From NCBI RefSeq assembly GCF_024919295.1, contig NZ_JANWTC010000002.1, positions 62,001-126,000 on the forward strand: a stretch of 64,000 nt of DNA, given 5' to 3'. Positions 17,863 through 27,386 of the stretch are shown here, piece after piece. This DNA is from Corynebacterium lemuris (lineage in GTDB: Bacteria; Actinomycetota; Actinomycetes; Mycobacteriales; Mycobacteriaceae). Numbering within the stretch: position 1 is the first letter of the stretch; every line of letters begins with the position of its first letter. The position numbers and the translations under genes were made by a program. The notes below the pieces were generated by a model. It saw only the letters and a list, made by a program, of their open reading frames with translations. It was not told the origin of the DNA and did no database searches.

Positions 17863-19509
17863 ATGGTTCGTATCCGTAAGGTGCTGGCGGCCACAGCCGC
17901 ATCAGCACTCCTAGCCACAGGCGCCTTTGCCGGTGCCGCCGGCACCCATCTGGTGCCCACTGCCGCGGCCCAGACCACCGCTCTGGAAAGAGGTGGGCAG
18001 ATCCCTGAGACGGCAGGCCTCCAGGTCCACAAGTACCTGGGGCTGCCGGGTGGGGTTCCCGGTAACGGCGCTGAGATCGAGGGTGGGCCGGTGGGGGACT
18101 ACCAGCCTGTTTCGGGTATCACTTTCACGGCTTTTCCTGTGAACGGTTTCCCGCTGGATACGCTGGCAAACTGGCAGGACGCCGACGATCTGGACATCAA
18201 CACCCTGTTCACCCCGCCGGGTAGCAATTCGCTGCGCACCGTTGACTCGACTCGCGTGGGCACCAGCAGTACCGCGATCACCAACGACGAGGGTCTGGCT
18301 GACTTCGGAACTTTGGGCACCGGCCTGTACCTCATCGTTGAGGAGGACAACCCCACCGCGGGTGATCAGGCAGTTGCCCCCGCGGCCCCCTTCCTGGTGA
18401 CGCTGCCGATGACCGACCCGAATAACCCCGACCGGTGGCTGGATACGGTGCACGTCTACCCCAAGAACCAGGCAGCCGAGGCTCCGGTGAAAACCATCAC
18501 TGACCCGGTCACCGAGGAAACGGGAGTGGATGTCACCGGCTCCTCCACCGGAGAATGGATTGAGTACACCATCAATGGCACGGTTCCGCAGCTCACCCCG
18601 GATACCGGTCTCAACGGTTTCGTGATCACTGACCGCCTGCCGGTCGGAGTGGGTGAACCGGAGGAGATTACCGTCACCCTCGGCGAGGAAACTCTGACCG
18701 AGGATACCGACTACGTCTCCTACGTCTACCAGCTCGGGGACGACGCCTGGGTCGTGCGTATCGAGTTGACGGGAGAAACACTCGCTGATCTCGGCGGTGC
18801 AGCCACTTCCATCTCCCTTAACTTCCAGGCTCAGGTGGGGGATGCCAGCAGTGGCAGCCTGGACAACCAGGCATGGATCCTGCCGAGTGACCCGAACCTC
18901 GACGGTAGCCTTACCTGGGATCCGGCGAACCCGGGTGATGGGCCGCTCCCGGGCACCGCATCCAACGTGGTCGCCTCCAAGTACGGAGAGGTCAACATCA
19001 CCAAGGTCGGCCGAGGCGAGGACGGCACGGAAAACGTCCTCCTGCCGAGAGCAGTCTTTGAGCTGCGTCGGTGCACTGCTGCTGGAACTCTTGTCGAGAA
19101 CAGCGCCCCCATTCGGGTCGCCGGTGAGACTGAAGTGACCACCGACGCCGAAGGCACCGCCTCCATTTCGCAGATTCATCTGGGCAACGTGGTGCCCCAA
19201 GATGGTGGAATTTCAGCCTACGAGGACATCTGGGCCGGCATCGGCACCCAGTTCTGCCTCCTGGAGACACAGGCTCCGGAGGGTTATGAGCTGCTGCCGG
19301 AGCCCGTCACCTTTGAGCTGACGGCTGACGAGACCACGACAGAGCTGGAGGAGGCCGAGGTCGAAATCGAGAATGTCAAGGCCAACGCAGGCTTCCAGCT
19401 GCCGCTGACCGGTGGCATGGGTATCTGGCTCATTCTCGGTACAGGTGGACTGCTGCTGATCGCCGCAGCGATCTACTACGCAGTCACCCGACAGCGAGGC
19501 GAGGCCTAG
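17863..19509 (+). CDS. spaA: Major (shaft) pilin, SpaA type
   Basis: A 548-aa secreted pilin. It has a signal peptide ending near AAAQTT (about residue 37). The pilin motif WLDTVHVYPKNQ supplies K201 for intersubunit isopeptide bonds; the E-box FCLLETQAPEGYELL contains E468, for an internal isopeptide bond. At the end are LPLTG (513-517), a hydrophobic helix and RQRGEA. A class C sortase would polymerise it by joining the LPLTG Thr to K201 of the next subunit. The start ATG has AGGAG at 17851. It is first of four pilus genes in the order known from the C. diphtheriae spaA locus. Confidence 0.92.
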   Translation: MVRIRKVLAATAASALLATGAFAGAAGTHLVPTAAAQTTALERGGQIPETAGLQVHKYLGLPGGVPGNGAEIEGGPVGDYQPVSGITFTAFPVNGFPLDTLANWQDADDLDINTLFTPPGSNSLRTVDSTRVGTSSTAITNDEGLADFGTLGTGLYLIVEEDNPTAGDQAVAPAAPFLVTLPMTDPNNPDRWLDTVHVYPKNQAAEAPVKTITDPVTEETGVDVTGSSTGEWIEYTINGTVPQLTPDTGLNGFVITDRLPVGVGEPEEITVTLGEETLTEDTDYVSYVYQLGDDAWVVRIELTGETLADLGGAATSISLNFQAQVGDASSGSLDNQAWILPSDPNLDGSLTWDPANPGDGPLPGTASNVVASKYGEVNITKVGRGEDGTENVLLPRAVFELRRCTAAGTLVENSAPIRVAGETEVTTDAEGTASISQIHLGNVVPQDGGISAYEDIWAGIGTQFCLLETQAPEGYELLPEPVTFELTADETTTELEEAEVEIENVKANAGFQLPLTGGMGIWLILGTGGLLLIAAAIYYAVTRQRGEA

Positions 19510-19518
19510 ACACATTAC

Positions 19519-19545
19519 GGCGGGGCCGACAGCCTCGGCCCCGCC
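19519..19545 (+). terminator. GC-rich hairpin between pilin and sortase genes
   Basis: Perfect 11-bp arms GGCGGGGCCGA / TCGGCCCCGCC with a 5-nt loop, 9 bases after the major pilin stop. There is no T-run, so it may be a partial terminator or an mRNA 3'-end stabiliser that keeps pilin mRNA in excess over the sortase and minor pilins. Confidence 0.6.
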
Positions 19546-19608
19546 AGGCGGGTGCCTGACATCAGTACCCGGCATGCCACGCTCTCCAGAAAGGGGGGGG
19601 ACCCCGTC

Positions 19609-20556
19609 ATGACAGCGCTCACGGAGCCACAGCACGACAATGCAGGAAAAAAGCCCAGCTCTGCCAGACCACGAGGCCGTGACCGCTGGATTCCCCTGCT
19701 TCTGGTCATCGCCGGGATCCTCGTTCTCACCTACCCTGTGGTGGCCACCTACCTCCGGAACTCCAACCAGGCTGCGGTGGTGGATGCCTACCGCGACTCG
19801 CTTGTGAAGATATCCCGGGAGGACCGCTCCGACTGGCTTGACCGGGCGCGACGCTACAACGAGCAGAACACAGGCGCGCCCATTCTGGACCCCTGGCTCA
19901 ACCGGGTATCCAAGGAAAATGCGCCCTACCGGGATTATCTTGAGGAACTCAATCCCGGGGGTGAAGATGGCGCGATAATGGCAGCCCTGTCCATTCCCGC
20001 CATCGATGTCAGATTGCCTGTCTACCACGGCACCGAAATGGATACTCTCCACGAGGGTGTCGGGCATCTCTACGGTTCCGCACTACCCGTGGGCGGGGAT
20101 GGCACCCACTCGGTGCTGACGGGACACACCGGGCTGACCACCGCGACGATGTTCGACAACCTGGGGGAAATTCAGGAAGGCGATGCTTTCTACCTGGAGG
20201 TTCTGGGCGAATCCTTCAAATATGAAGTCGACCAGATCAAGGTGGTCCTGCCCGACGAAATCGACGATACCCAGCCGGTCGCCGGCAGGGACCTGGTCAC
20301 ATTGATCACCTGCACCCCCTACGGGGTGAACTCTCACCGACTCCTGGTCCGCGGCACCAGGGTTCCCGTGGAGGACGCCGAGGCAGAGGAAGCCTTCACA
20401 GGGGGTAGTGGCCTGTGGCAACCCTGGATGATCGGCGTACTGGTCGTCGTCGCTCTCGTCCTGCTGACCATCGGGGCGCTGTTCCTCAGGGCACGCAGGA
20501 GAAAACGTGCCACAGAGCCGGACACCGGCCGGGGAGGCCGCCACCGTGTCCGTTGA
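19609..20556 (+). CDS. Class C (pilus-polymerising) sortase
   Basis: A 315-aa membrane transpeptidase with a TM helix near residues 25-45 and a second TM helix near the C-terminus. The lid motif DPW (94-96) precedes the beta-barrel. The catalytic residues are H173 (LTGHTGLT), C235 (TLITCTPYG) and R248 (RLLVRGTR). The DPW lid and C-terminal helix mark a class C enzyme, which cleaves LPxTG pilins and links them to pilin-motif lysines. Start ATG after AAGGGGGGGG. It is placed between the shaft and base pilin genes, so it is presumably dedicated to this pilus. Confidence 0.94.
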   Translation: MTALTEPQHDNAGKKPSSARPRGRDRWIPLLLVIAGILVLTYPVVATYLRNSNQAAVVDAYRDSLVKISREDRSDWLDRARRYNEQNTGAPILDPWLNRVSKENAPYRDYLEELNPGGEDGAIMAALSIPAIDVRLPVYHGTEMDTLHEGVGHLYGSALPVGGDGTHSVLTGHTGLTTATMFDNLGEIQEGDAFYLEVLGESFKYEVDQIKVVLPDEIDDTQPVAGRDLVTLITCTPYGVNSHRLLVRGTRVPVEDAEAEEAFTGGSGLWQPWMIGVLVVVALVLLTIGALFLRARRRKRATEPDTGRGGRHRVR

Positions 20557-21400
20557 AAGACTGCGCTTCCCGATCACGGGAATTCTCATCGCCTGCGGGA
20601 TGACCGGCCTGTCGATCATATCTGCGGAGCCGCGGATCATGGCCAGCCCTGCGACGATGCCGATGCAGGTGGAGACCACCGCCTTGATTGATCCGCACCA
20701 GCGTGGTCAGCTCATGCTGCGGTTCCAGCCTCCCCGCCCCTTTGATGATGAACAAGGACCCTCCCATATCGGTGTCCACGTGGAGATCAAACGAGTCACC
20801 GGCATTGAGCTGACCACGCACCGGGGTTGGCACGAAGCGGCGCAACTGACCAGCCGCGCGGTTCTGGATTTCCCAGCAGAGAGATTCTCTGATCACCGCT
20901 CAGCGGTCAGCGACCACACCGGAACAGTGTCCTTCACCGATCTTCCCCTGGGGTTATGGGTTGTGTCTCCACCTCAGGGGCGGACCCCCCATTTCGAAGC
21001 TTTCGTGGCTGCCATTCCCCGGACCTCCCCCGACCGTGCCGGATGGCAGTACTCGTACACGGTCTACCCCAAAATCAGCGGAGAAAGTGGCGGGCCCCCC
21101 ACCACTGGCACCTCACCTGCACCGACCCCCTCCACCCCACCGGGAGAACAACCCCCGACCGTGCCGGACAAGCCGCCGGTGTCAACATCTGCTGGACCCC
21201 CGCCAGGATCAGGTCCAGGTCCGGAGGTGGCAGACAGTTCCAGGGGATGGCGCGACCGGTTGGCAGAAACCGGAGCTGGTGTCCTCGGGTTTCTCGCCGT
21301 CGGAGGACTGATGACTCTGCTCGGCCTGGCGCTACTGCGTCGACGATCCCTCAGTAACCCACCTGCCACCTCCATGCAGACCCCCCAAGATCTTGATTGA
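20546..21400 (+). CDS. Minor/base pilin, SpaB-like, LAETG sorting signal
   Basis: A 284-aa secreted protein. The N-terminal hydrophobic segment FPITGILIACGMTGLSII leads to one pilin domain with YSYTVYPKI (candidate acceptor K176). A Pro/Thr/Gly-rich stalk (about residues 180-230) precedes LAETG (239-243), a membrane helix and RRRS. Small size, one domain and third position in the operon fit SpaB, the base pilin that ends polymerisation and hands the fibre to the wall. I chose the GTG with GGGGAGG eight bases upstream; it overlaps the sortase stop by 11 bases. Confidence 0.82.
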   Translation: MSVERLRFPITGILIACGMTGLSIISAEPRIMASPATMPMQVETTALIDPHQRGQLMLRFQPPRPFDDEQGPSHIGVHVEIKRVTGIELTTHRGWHEAAQLTSRAVLDFPAERFSDHRSAVSDHTGTVSFTDLPLGLWVVSPPQGRTPHFEAFVAAIPRTSPDRAGWQYSYTVYPKISGESGGPPTTGTSPAPTPSTPPGEQPPTVPDKPPVSTSAGPPPGSGPGPEVADSSRGWRDRLAETGAGVLGFLAVGGLMTLLGLALLRRRSLSNPPATSMQTPQDLD

Positions 21401-21411
21401 GTGATTCACCT

Positions 21412-24400
21412 ATGACCGTGTCACACGTTTTTCGCCCCATCATCAGAGTGTTGGGCCTTGTAACCGCTGCCCTGCTCGTGGTGACACTGCTGACGGTTCC
21501 ACAGAAGCCCCCGGCGGCTGAAGCCCAGGCCGCCAACCCCTCCCAACCGTCTTTCGGGCAGTGCGGTGGTTCAGTGGCATTGGTGTTTGATCTGTCGAAT
21601 TCTCTGACACGCTCCAATGTGGACAACCTCAAACGGGCTGCCAACACCCTGATCGACACCCTGAAAGGTGCTCCGTACACCATGGGGTTGTACAGTTTCG
21701 CAACCAGCTCCCCGGCGTTCGACCTCCGGAACCTGCCGGCGACCTCGCTTCAGGACGAGGCAGGCCAAAGTCAACTGCGTGGGGCGGTCAACGCCCTTTA
21801 CAACCGGCCGAACAGTAATGATCCGCAGGGCGGAACGAACTGGCAGGGGGGCCTCCGGCAGGTGGCCAACGACATGGACAACGGAGTCGAGTACGACGTC
21901 GTCTATTTCATCACTGACGGAGTACCCACCTTTGATGATGCTGGTGCCCACCGTGGAGGAAACTCCACAGAACTGCGGGAGATCAATAATGCCATCGCCC
22001 AGAAGAACCGTATCGAGAACCGGGGCGGCCGTGTCATTTCGGTGGGAGTGGGAGCGAGCATCACCGACAACACCCCGATCAACATCTACGACTCCCTGCT
22101 CGGACTTCTCTGGCGGGTGGATTCACGTGACACCCCCCGGAACATCCTCAACCGGGTGGCGACCAACCCCGCGAACACCATCATCGTGAACGATTACGCT
22201 CAACTGCCGCAGCAGCTGGCCAACAACTTCACCACCGGCTGTCTCCACGTCTCGAAGCAAATCGTGGACGGTGGCGGCCAGATGATAGAACCTGGTGCGG
22301 GATGGGTGTTTGACCTTTCTGTTTCCAGTGGTACAGGAAGCTTGCCCCGGTCCACCGTAACCACCAATGGCCAGGGTTTTGCCGAGGTGGTGGTCAACAA
22401 CGCCAGCACTACTTCTCGCCCGACACTCAGGATCAGCGAACGCCAGCAGCCCGGCTTCCAGCTGACCCCAGACGGCAACAGGGCAGCGCAGTGCCGGGCC
22501 TACCGCCCGGGCCAGTCATCCCAACCTGTGGAGGCCATCCGGGATGGAGACAATGCGATCCGGGTGCAGATGGACCCCGCCCGCATCATCGCCTGTACTT
22601 TCTCGAATCGGCCCGTGGTGCCGGTCCAGCTGGGCAAAGAGGTGCAGATCAATACTGAACAGCTGCAGGAGGAGCTGAACAACCGCACCTATGACTTTAA
22701 TTACGAGTGCCGGGACGGGGGCACCGTCCTGGCATCGGGCAGGGCAGAGGACCTCGTCAACGGGCAGCTGACCACGCTGGGCAATTTTCCTCTGGGCACT
22801 ACCTGTGACGTGACAGAAGTCCAACCTGACACAGACGCGGAACGGTTTGAGGTTGAGACAACGTGGCGGGTCGAAGGAGCCGACGTCCTCACAACCAGCG
22901 AAGATGGGTTGTCCACCCGGATCCAGCCGAATGCACAGGCCTACACCACCCGATCCGGTACCCGTGTGCGGGCCGTGAACACCTATGAGGCCGAAATGGC
23001 CACCATCAGGTTGAGTAAGCATATTCCCGGAATTTCCGACCTACCGATAGGGCAGCTACCGAATTCAATCACGGTGGACTACACCTGCCGTTATGTGCCG
23101 GACCCGGACAACCCCCCGGAGCAGGGGGGCGGGGGTAACCCGTACTACGTGACGCAGGGGCAGGCCACCTTCCCCCGGGAGGAAAGTACAGAGATCGGTC
23201 CTTTTCCCGTGGGCACACAGTGCGGCTTCGAGGAGATTTCACCTGCCACGGCACCCATCGCGATCCCGGGTTTCGATCTGGCGGTCGGATGGAACTCTGA
23301 TATCTGTCTCCGCTCCGGGGAGTCCAGTGAAACGGGTTTGAACAGGTGCGACTCCAACTACATCTGGATTCCCACCGCCGGCGAACACAACCTGGAGGTG
23401 GAGAACACCTACTCGCGTCAGCTCAGTGCCCTGGTCATCACCAAGGAAGTCACCGGGGAGGCTGAGTCCGCCGGCACCAGTGCGCTCTACAACTTTGACG
23501 TGGTCTGCCGTGACGGTGGCACCGAGGTTTTCCGTCGGGAGACTGTCTCGGTGACCGCCGACGGTTCAACCCGGATTGCGGGTGTGCCCGCGGCCTCCGA
23601 GTGCACCATCAGCGAGCAGGAGACCAACATTCCGGGTATCGATGTCTCGATCCCGGAACCGCAGACCGTGACGATCGGCCAGGCCGGTACGGATACGGAG
23701 GTGAACGTGACCAATGATCTTTCGTACCAGCGGGGGGAGATCTGGATCGAGAAGACGGTGGACACCACCGGGGTAGCTGACCTGGAGGACGTGGTTGAGC
23801 TGCAGGGAAGGAGCTTTGAGGTCACGGCCCAATGTGTCCTCCCAGGACCGGGGGAGACTGAGATCAGGGAGATAACCCTCAGTGACGGGCAGAGTGAGCT
23901 CGTGGGTTCCTTCCCGGTCGGTACCACCTGCAGCTTCGGGGAAGCAGGTGTGGAGGTGCCGGAGAACATCGAGCACGTCGCACTGTTCAATCCCCAGTCG
24001 GTGACCGTGGCGTCCCAGCAGGAAACGACCATCGAGCTGGTCAATGAATTCCGTACGGCCTCAGGCAACCTCATCATCACCAAGAATGTCGCGGTCACCG
24101 GCACTGCGCCCGATGCTGAGCAGATCATTCCCGGTCAGTTCCTGATCAACTATTCATGTGTCACCGGACCCACCGGTTCTGTCTCCCTGGGTAACGGTGA
24201 TATTCATGTGGTCGAGGGAGTCCCGGAGGGGACGGCATGCACCATCTCCGAGGTGGCGGATGATGTGGAGGAGTTTGAACGCACCACCGTGTTCTCCGGA
24301 CGGGGACAGAGCACCGAGGGCGACAGCCACACCTTCGTTTTCCCATCGGGTGGCGGCAGTGCCACCATCGCTGTCCGCAACACCTATACGCCGGCGCTGG

Positions 24401-27066
24401 GCAACGTCAACGTCGCCAAGCAGGCGGCTCTGACTCATGCAGACGGGCGCCCGTCCGGCGACGTGCTGCAGACCGCGGTAGTGGGTGGACCACAGACATT
24501 CCCGGTCAGCTACCGGTGCGAGCGCAACGGGAGGGAGGTCGATTCCGGGGCATTCAACATCTTCAATGGCCAGACCACACCAGTTACCCTGCCGGTGGGT
24601 GCTGAATGCGAGTTCATCGAGTCCGCACCGGATATCGCCGCCACCCAGGACCCGGAGATCAGCTTCTCCGGTGATGGTGTGGAAACCGGTGCAGGTTTCC
24701 TGGTCTCAGTCGGTACCGGAGACCAGAGCTTCACGGTGAACAACGAGTACACGATGCAGACCGGCGGATTCAACCTGAAGAAGAAGGTCGATGGTGAGGG
24801 CGTGGCCACCATCGGTGCTGATCGACAGTTCGCCGTGGACTACGTCTGCACGCTCAACAGCACAGTGGTCGCGCAGGGCAACATGGATGTTGGCCGTTTC
24901 GACAGCGCTGAGACATTCGCCATCCGGGATCTGCCCGTGGGCACCACCTGCCGGGTCACAGAGGATCCCGTCGGCGCCGCAGAGGAGAACGCCGACTGGT
25001 CAGCCAGGTGGACGGTCGCCCAGGGAACGACCGGATGGGAGGCAGAACAGAACTGCTCCCTGCTCAACAACTGCCGGGAGAACCCGGACAGCCAGAATGT
25101 GGTTGATCTCACAGTCGGGCAGCGCGAGCAGGCAGAGACCGCCGACGGCCATTTCCAGGGCACCCTGGTGGTGTGGAACACCTATGACTACCACAAAGTG
25201 AATCTGGCGGTGGACAAAAATCTGGCCGGGGATGGTGATGAGCTCGCGGCAGGCGACACCTTCACCTTCAACATGGTCTGCTCTCCGGCAGATGCTGGTG
25301 CCACCGCCCCCGACCGGATCATCCGACAGGCCGTCCAGGTCACCGGAGATGGCTCCGCGGTGGCACCCACCAAGGTGCCCATCGGATACGACTGCCAGAT
25401 CAATGAACATACGGTGGCCGGGTACGACGCAACGGTGTCCACCAGCTTCGACGGTGCACAGACAGAGTCCGGTGGGCCGGTCGACCCGACAGGTGAAAAC
25501 GGGGCCACCGCCTCCTTCCGTACGGCCGGGGAGAACGGGGCCACCCAGACAGTGACGGTCACCAACGCATATGAACGGGAACGCGGCGACCTGGTTCTGA
25601 CCAAACAGTTGTGGGAGGAGAACCCCAACACCGTCAACGACCACCTGGTGGACGGAGAGTTCTTCGACGTCACCTGGCGGTGTGAGGATCCGCTCGCCGG
25701 CCGTAGCTACGAGGGAACTGAACGTCTTCCCAGTGACGGCACTGCGGTCGAGATCGCACGGGCCGGGGTGGCGCAGGGGCAGGATCCCCGTCTTCCCGCC
25801 TCGGTGATCTGCAGCTTCACGGAGCTCGTGGACGGTAAGATCCCGGCAGGTTTTGAGGAGGTGGTCAATGCCCACCACAGCATCCGGGTGACCCGGGGGG
25901 AGGCCGTGACCCGGGAACAGTTCGGTGTGACCGCCATCCGCGACGTTGGGTTGGTTCCGAATCGGACGACCACGGTGAACTTCCGCAACACCTACTGGGT
26001 GGACCAGATCAATCTCGGTCTCAACAAGTTCCTGGAAGGGGATCCGGATCATGAGGTGATTCCGGCGGAGACAGCATTCCACTTCACTTTCACCTGCACG
26101 GTACCTAACCTCCTGCCCGGCCAGCGGCTGTCTCCGCTTGCGGGACAGGAGGCCAGCTCCCCGGACGGGCGGGAGATCAGTGGTTCCTTCGAGCTTGCCC
26201 AGGGGGAGCAGTGGTCAACTGGACCGCTGCCTGTGGGATCAACCTGTGAGGTGACGGAAGGCCCGACAGACCCCGTGCTGTTGGAGCTGCTGGAGGAAAA
26301 TGGACTGCGCATGCAGCCGAACTACTTCTACCCGGCGGAAAGCCACGATCCTCCCTCCGACCCGGAGGATACGGATGAGCCGGTCCTGCCGGATCTCGGA
26401 GGTGGCGAACGTCGTCCTCTAGGCGAGGGGCAGTCCATCATCCTGAGCAGGGAGGACCAGGGCGGACAGTACGGGCAGTACGCTTTCCTCCTCAACAGTT
26501 TGTTCCGGACCGAGGGGGAGGTGCAGGTGCAGAAGGTGATGCCGGATCTCACCCCGCTGGATGGTGCGAGATTCGCGATCTTCGGGGTGGACCCCGATAA
26601 CGGTGGCCCCAGCGCAACGCCTGTTGCCGAGGACCTCGGTTTTGCTCCGCTGCGGGATGAAAACGGTGACATCGTCTATGACAGTGATGATGTGCCGCTC
26701 CCGGATCCGACCAGGTTCACCGTCTCTCTTCCACCGGGGAGTTACTACCTGGTGGAGACCCGCTCGGGCACCGGGGCTGAGCTGCTTCCTCAGCCCTTCC
26801 GCTTTGACCTGACCGGTAGCTCGGAGACCCTGGGGGACCTTGAGTTCCGCTTGTCAGCCTTTGCGGACCATTCGGGGTTGATCACTGTCCGACAGAGTGT
26901 GGCGGGCGACCCCACGAGTCCGTGGATCGTCCAGGTGGCCAATATTGCCGCCGGAGAACTCCCCTTGAGCGGTGGCAGAGGAATCTGGCTGACCGTGGCG
27001 CTGGGAACTGGCCTGCTCCTGGCAGGTGGGACCTGGTATTTCTGGATCAGACGCCGCGAGAATTAA
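21412..27066 (+). CDS. Giant tip pilin/adhesin with VWA domain and DUF5979 repeats, SpaC-like
   Basis: About 1884 aa, secreted. Signal segment VLGLVTAALLVVTLLTVP; then a VWA domain (about residues 50-280) with a MIDAS-like DLSNS (D60). Next come a short pilin-like module and about ten divergent DUF5979-type modules of roughly 110 aa. Each module has two cysteines, the second in a (P)-x-G-T-x-C turn, and most end in N-T-Y. A SpaA-like domain precedes LPLSG (1850-1854), a membrane helix and RRREN. VWA tips bind host or surface ligands. Start ATG at 21412 is my choice; a TTG at 21397 overlaps the previous stop. Confidence 0.88.
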   Translation: MTVSHVFRPIIRVLGLVTAALLVVTLLTVPQKPPAAEAQAANPSQPSFGQCGGSVALVFDLSNSLTRSNVDNLKRAANTLIDTLKGAPYTMGLYSFATSSPAFDLRNLPATSLQDEAGQSQLRGAVNALYNRPNSNDPQGGTNWQGGLRQVANDMDNGVEYDVVYFITDGVPTFDDAGAHRGGNSTELREINNAIAQKNRIENRGGRVISVGVGASITDNTPINIYDSLLGLLWRVDSRDTPRNILNRVATNPANTIIVNDYAQLPQQLANNFTTGCLHVSKQIVDGGGQMIEPGAGWVFDLSVSSGTGSLPRSTVTTNGQGFAEVVVNNASTTSRPTLRISERQQPGFQLTPDGNRAAQCRAYRPGQSSQPVEAIRDGDNAIRVQMDPARIIACTFSNRPVVPVQLGKEVQINTEQLQEELNNRTYDFNYECRDGGTVLASGRAEDLVNGQLTTLGNFPLGTTCDVTEVQPDTDAERFEVETTWRVEGADVLTTSEDGLSTRIQPNAQAYTTRSGTRVRAVNTYEAEMATIRLSKHIPGISDLPIGQLPNSITVDYTCRYVPDPDNPPEQGGGGNPYYVTQGQATFPREESTEIGPFPVGTQCGFEEISPATAPIAIPGFDLAVGWNSDICLRSGESSETGLNRCDSNYIWIPTAGEHNLEVENTYSRQLSALVITKEVTGEAESAGTSALYNFDVVCRDGGTEVFRRETVSVTADGSTRIAGVPAASECTISEQETNIPGIDVSIPEPQTVTIGQAGTDTEVNVTNDLSYQRGEIWIEKTVDTTGVADLEDVVELQGRSFEVTAQCVLPGPGETEIREITLSDGQSELVGSFPVGTTCSFGEAGVEVPENIEHVALFNPQSVTVASQQETTIELVNEFRTASGNLIITKNVAVTGTAPDAEQIIPGQFLINYSCVTGPTGSVSLGNGDIHVVEGVPEGTACTISEVADDVEEFERTTVFSGRGQSTEGDSHTFVFPSGGGSATIAVRNTYTPALGNVNVAKQAALTHADGRPSGDVLQTAVVGGPQTFPVSYRCERNGREVDSGAFNIFNGQTTPVTLPVGAECEFIESAPDIAATQDPEISFSGDGVETGAGFLVSVGTGDQSFTVNNEYTMQTGGFNLKKKVDGEGVATIGADRQFAVDYVCTLNSTVVAQGNMDVGRFDSAETFAIRDLPVGTTCRVTEDPVGAAEENADWSARWTVAQGTTGWEAEQNCSLLNNCRENPDSQNVVDLTVGQREQAETADGHFQGTLVVWNTYDYHKVNLAVDKNLAGDGDELAAGDTFTFNMVCSPADAGATAPDRIIRQAVQVTGDGSAVAPTKVPIGYDCQINEHTVAGYDATVSTSFDGAQTESGGPVDPTGENGATASFRTAGENGATQTVTVTNAYERERGDLVLTKQLWEENPNTVNDHLVDGEFFDVTWRCEDPLAGRSYEGTERLPSDGTAVEIARAGVAQGQDPRLPASVICSFTELVDGKIPAGFEEVVNAHHSIRVTRGEAVTREQFGVTAIRDVGLVPNRTTTVNFRNTYWVDQINLGLNKFLEGDPDHEVIPAETAFHFTFTCTVPNLLPGQRLSPLAGQEASSPDGREISGSFELAQGEQWSTGPLPVGSTCEVTEGPTDPVLLELLEENGLRMQPNYFYPAESHDPPSDPEDTDEPVLPDLGGGERRPLGEGQSIILSREDQGGQYGQYAFLLNSLFRTEGEVQVQKVMPDLTPLDGARFAIFGVDPDNGGPSATPVAEDLGFAPLRDENGDIVYDSDDVPLPDPTRFTVSLPPGSYYLVETRSGTGAELLPQPFRFDLTGSSETLGDLEFRLSAFADHSGLITVRQSVAGDPTSPWIVQVANIAAGELPLSGGRGIWLTVALGTGLLLAGGTWYFWIRRREN

Positions 27067-27328
27067 CTGCGGACGGCAGGGGCGGCGTCCCCTCCCGGGA
27101 CTTTCGTCTGTGACACTCTGCAGGATGGGATGGGCGAGTCGTCCTGGTGAACCGCCCATCCCGACCGCAGGGGAGGCTGTCTGCCCGGGAGAAAGCACAA
27201 CTAGGGACAGGGAACAGGCATGATGTCGATGTCTGCTCCATGGGGCTACTCCTACTCGGGCAAGAGAACGGCACCTGCTGCCTTCAGAAACTGATCCGTA
27301 TCGTTATCTGGCAGGAGAGAATGAATAA
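27067..27328. other. Intergenic region after the pilus operon
   Basis: I see no gene here. A 10-bp inverted repeat (GGGATGGGCG / CGCCCATCCC, 27127-27162, 16-nt loop) could fold in the 3' end of the pilus mRNA. The rest shows nothing recognisable. Confidence 0.5.
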
Positions 27329-27356
27329 GGGGCCGGGGAAGTGATTCCCCGGCCCC
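27329..27356. terminator. Bidirectional terminator at the end of the pilus island
   Basis: Perfect 12-bp arms GGGGCCGGGGAA / TTCCCCGGCCCC around GTGA; followed by CCTTTCTC on plus and TTATTCATTC on minus. It separates the pilus operon from the convergent DUF6542 gene. Confidence 0.85.
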
Positions 27357-27386
27357 TCCGGCCTTTCTCATGCTGTGCCCGCCTGC

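Noticed and set aside
23100-23140. Run of G and C (GGGGGGCGGGGG) inside the tip pilin as a possible phase-variable tract
   Set aside because: The tract is interrupted by C and encodes a normal Gly-rich loop; the frame is intact on both sides.
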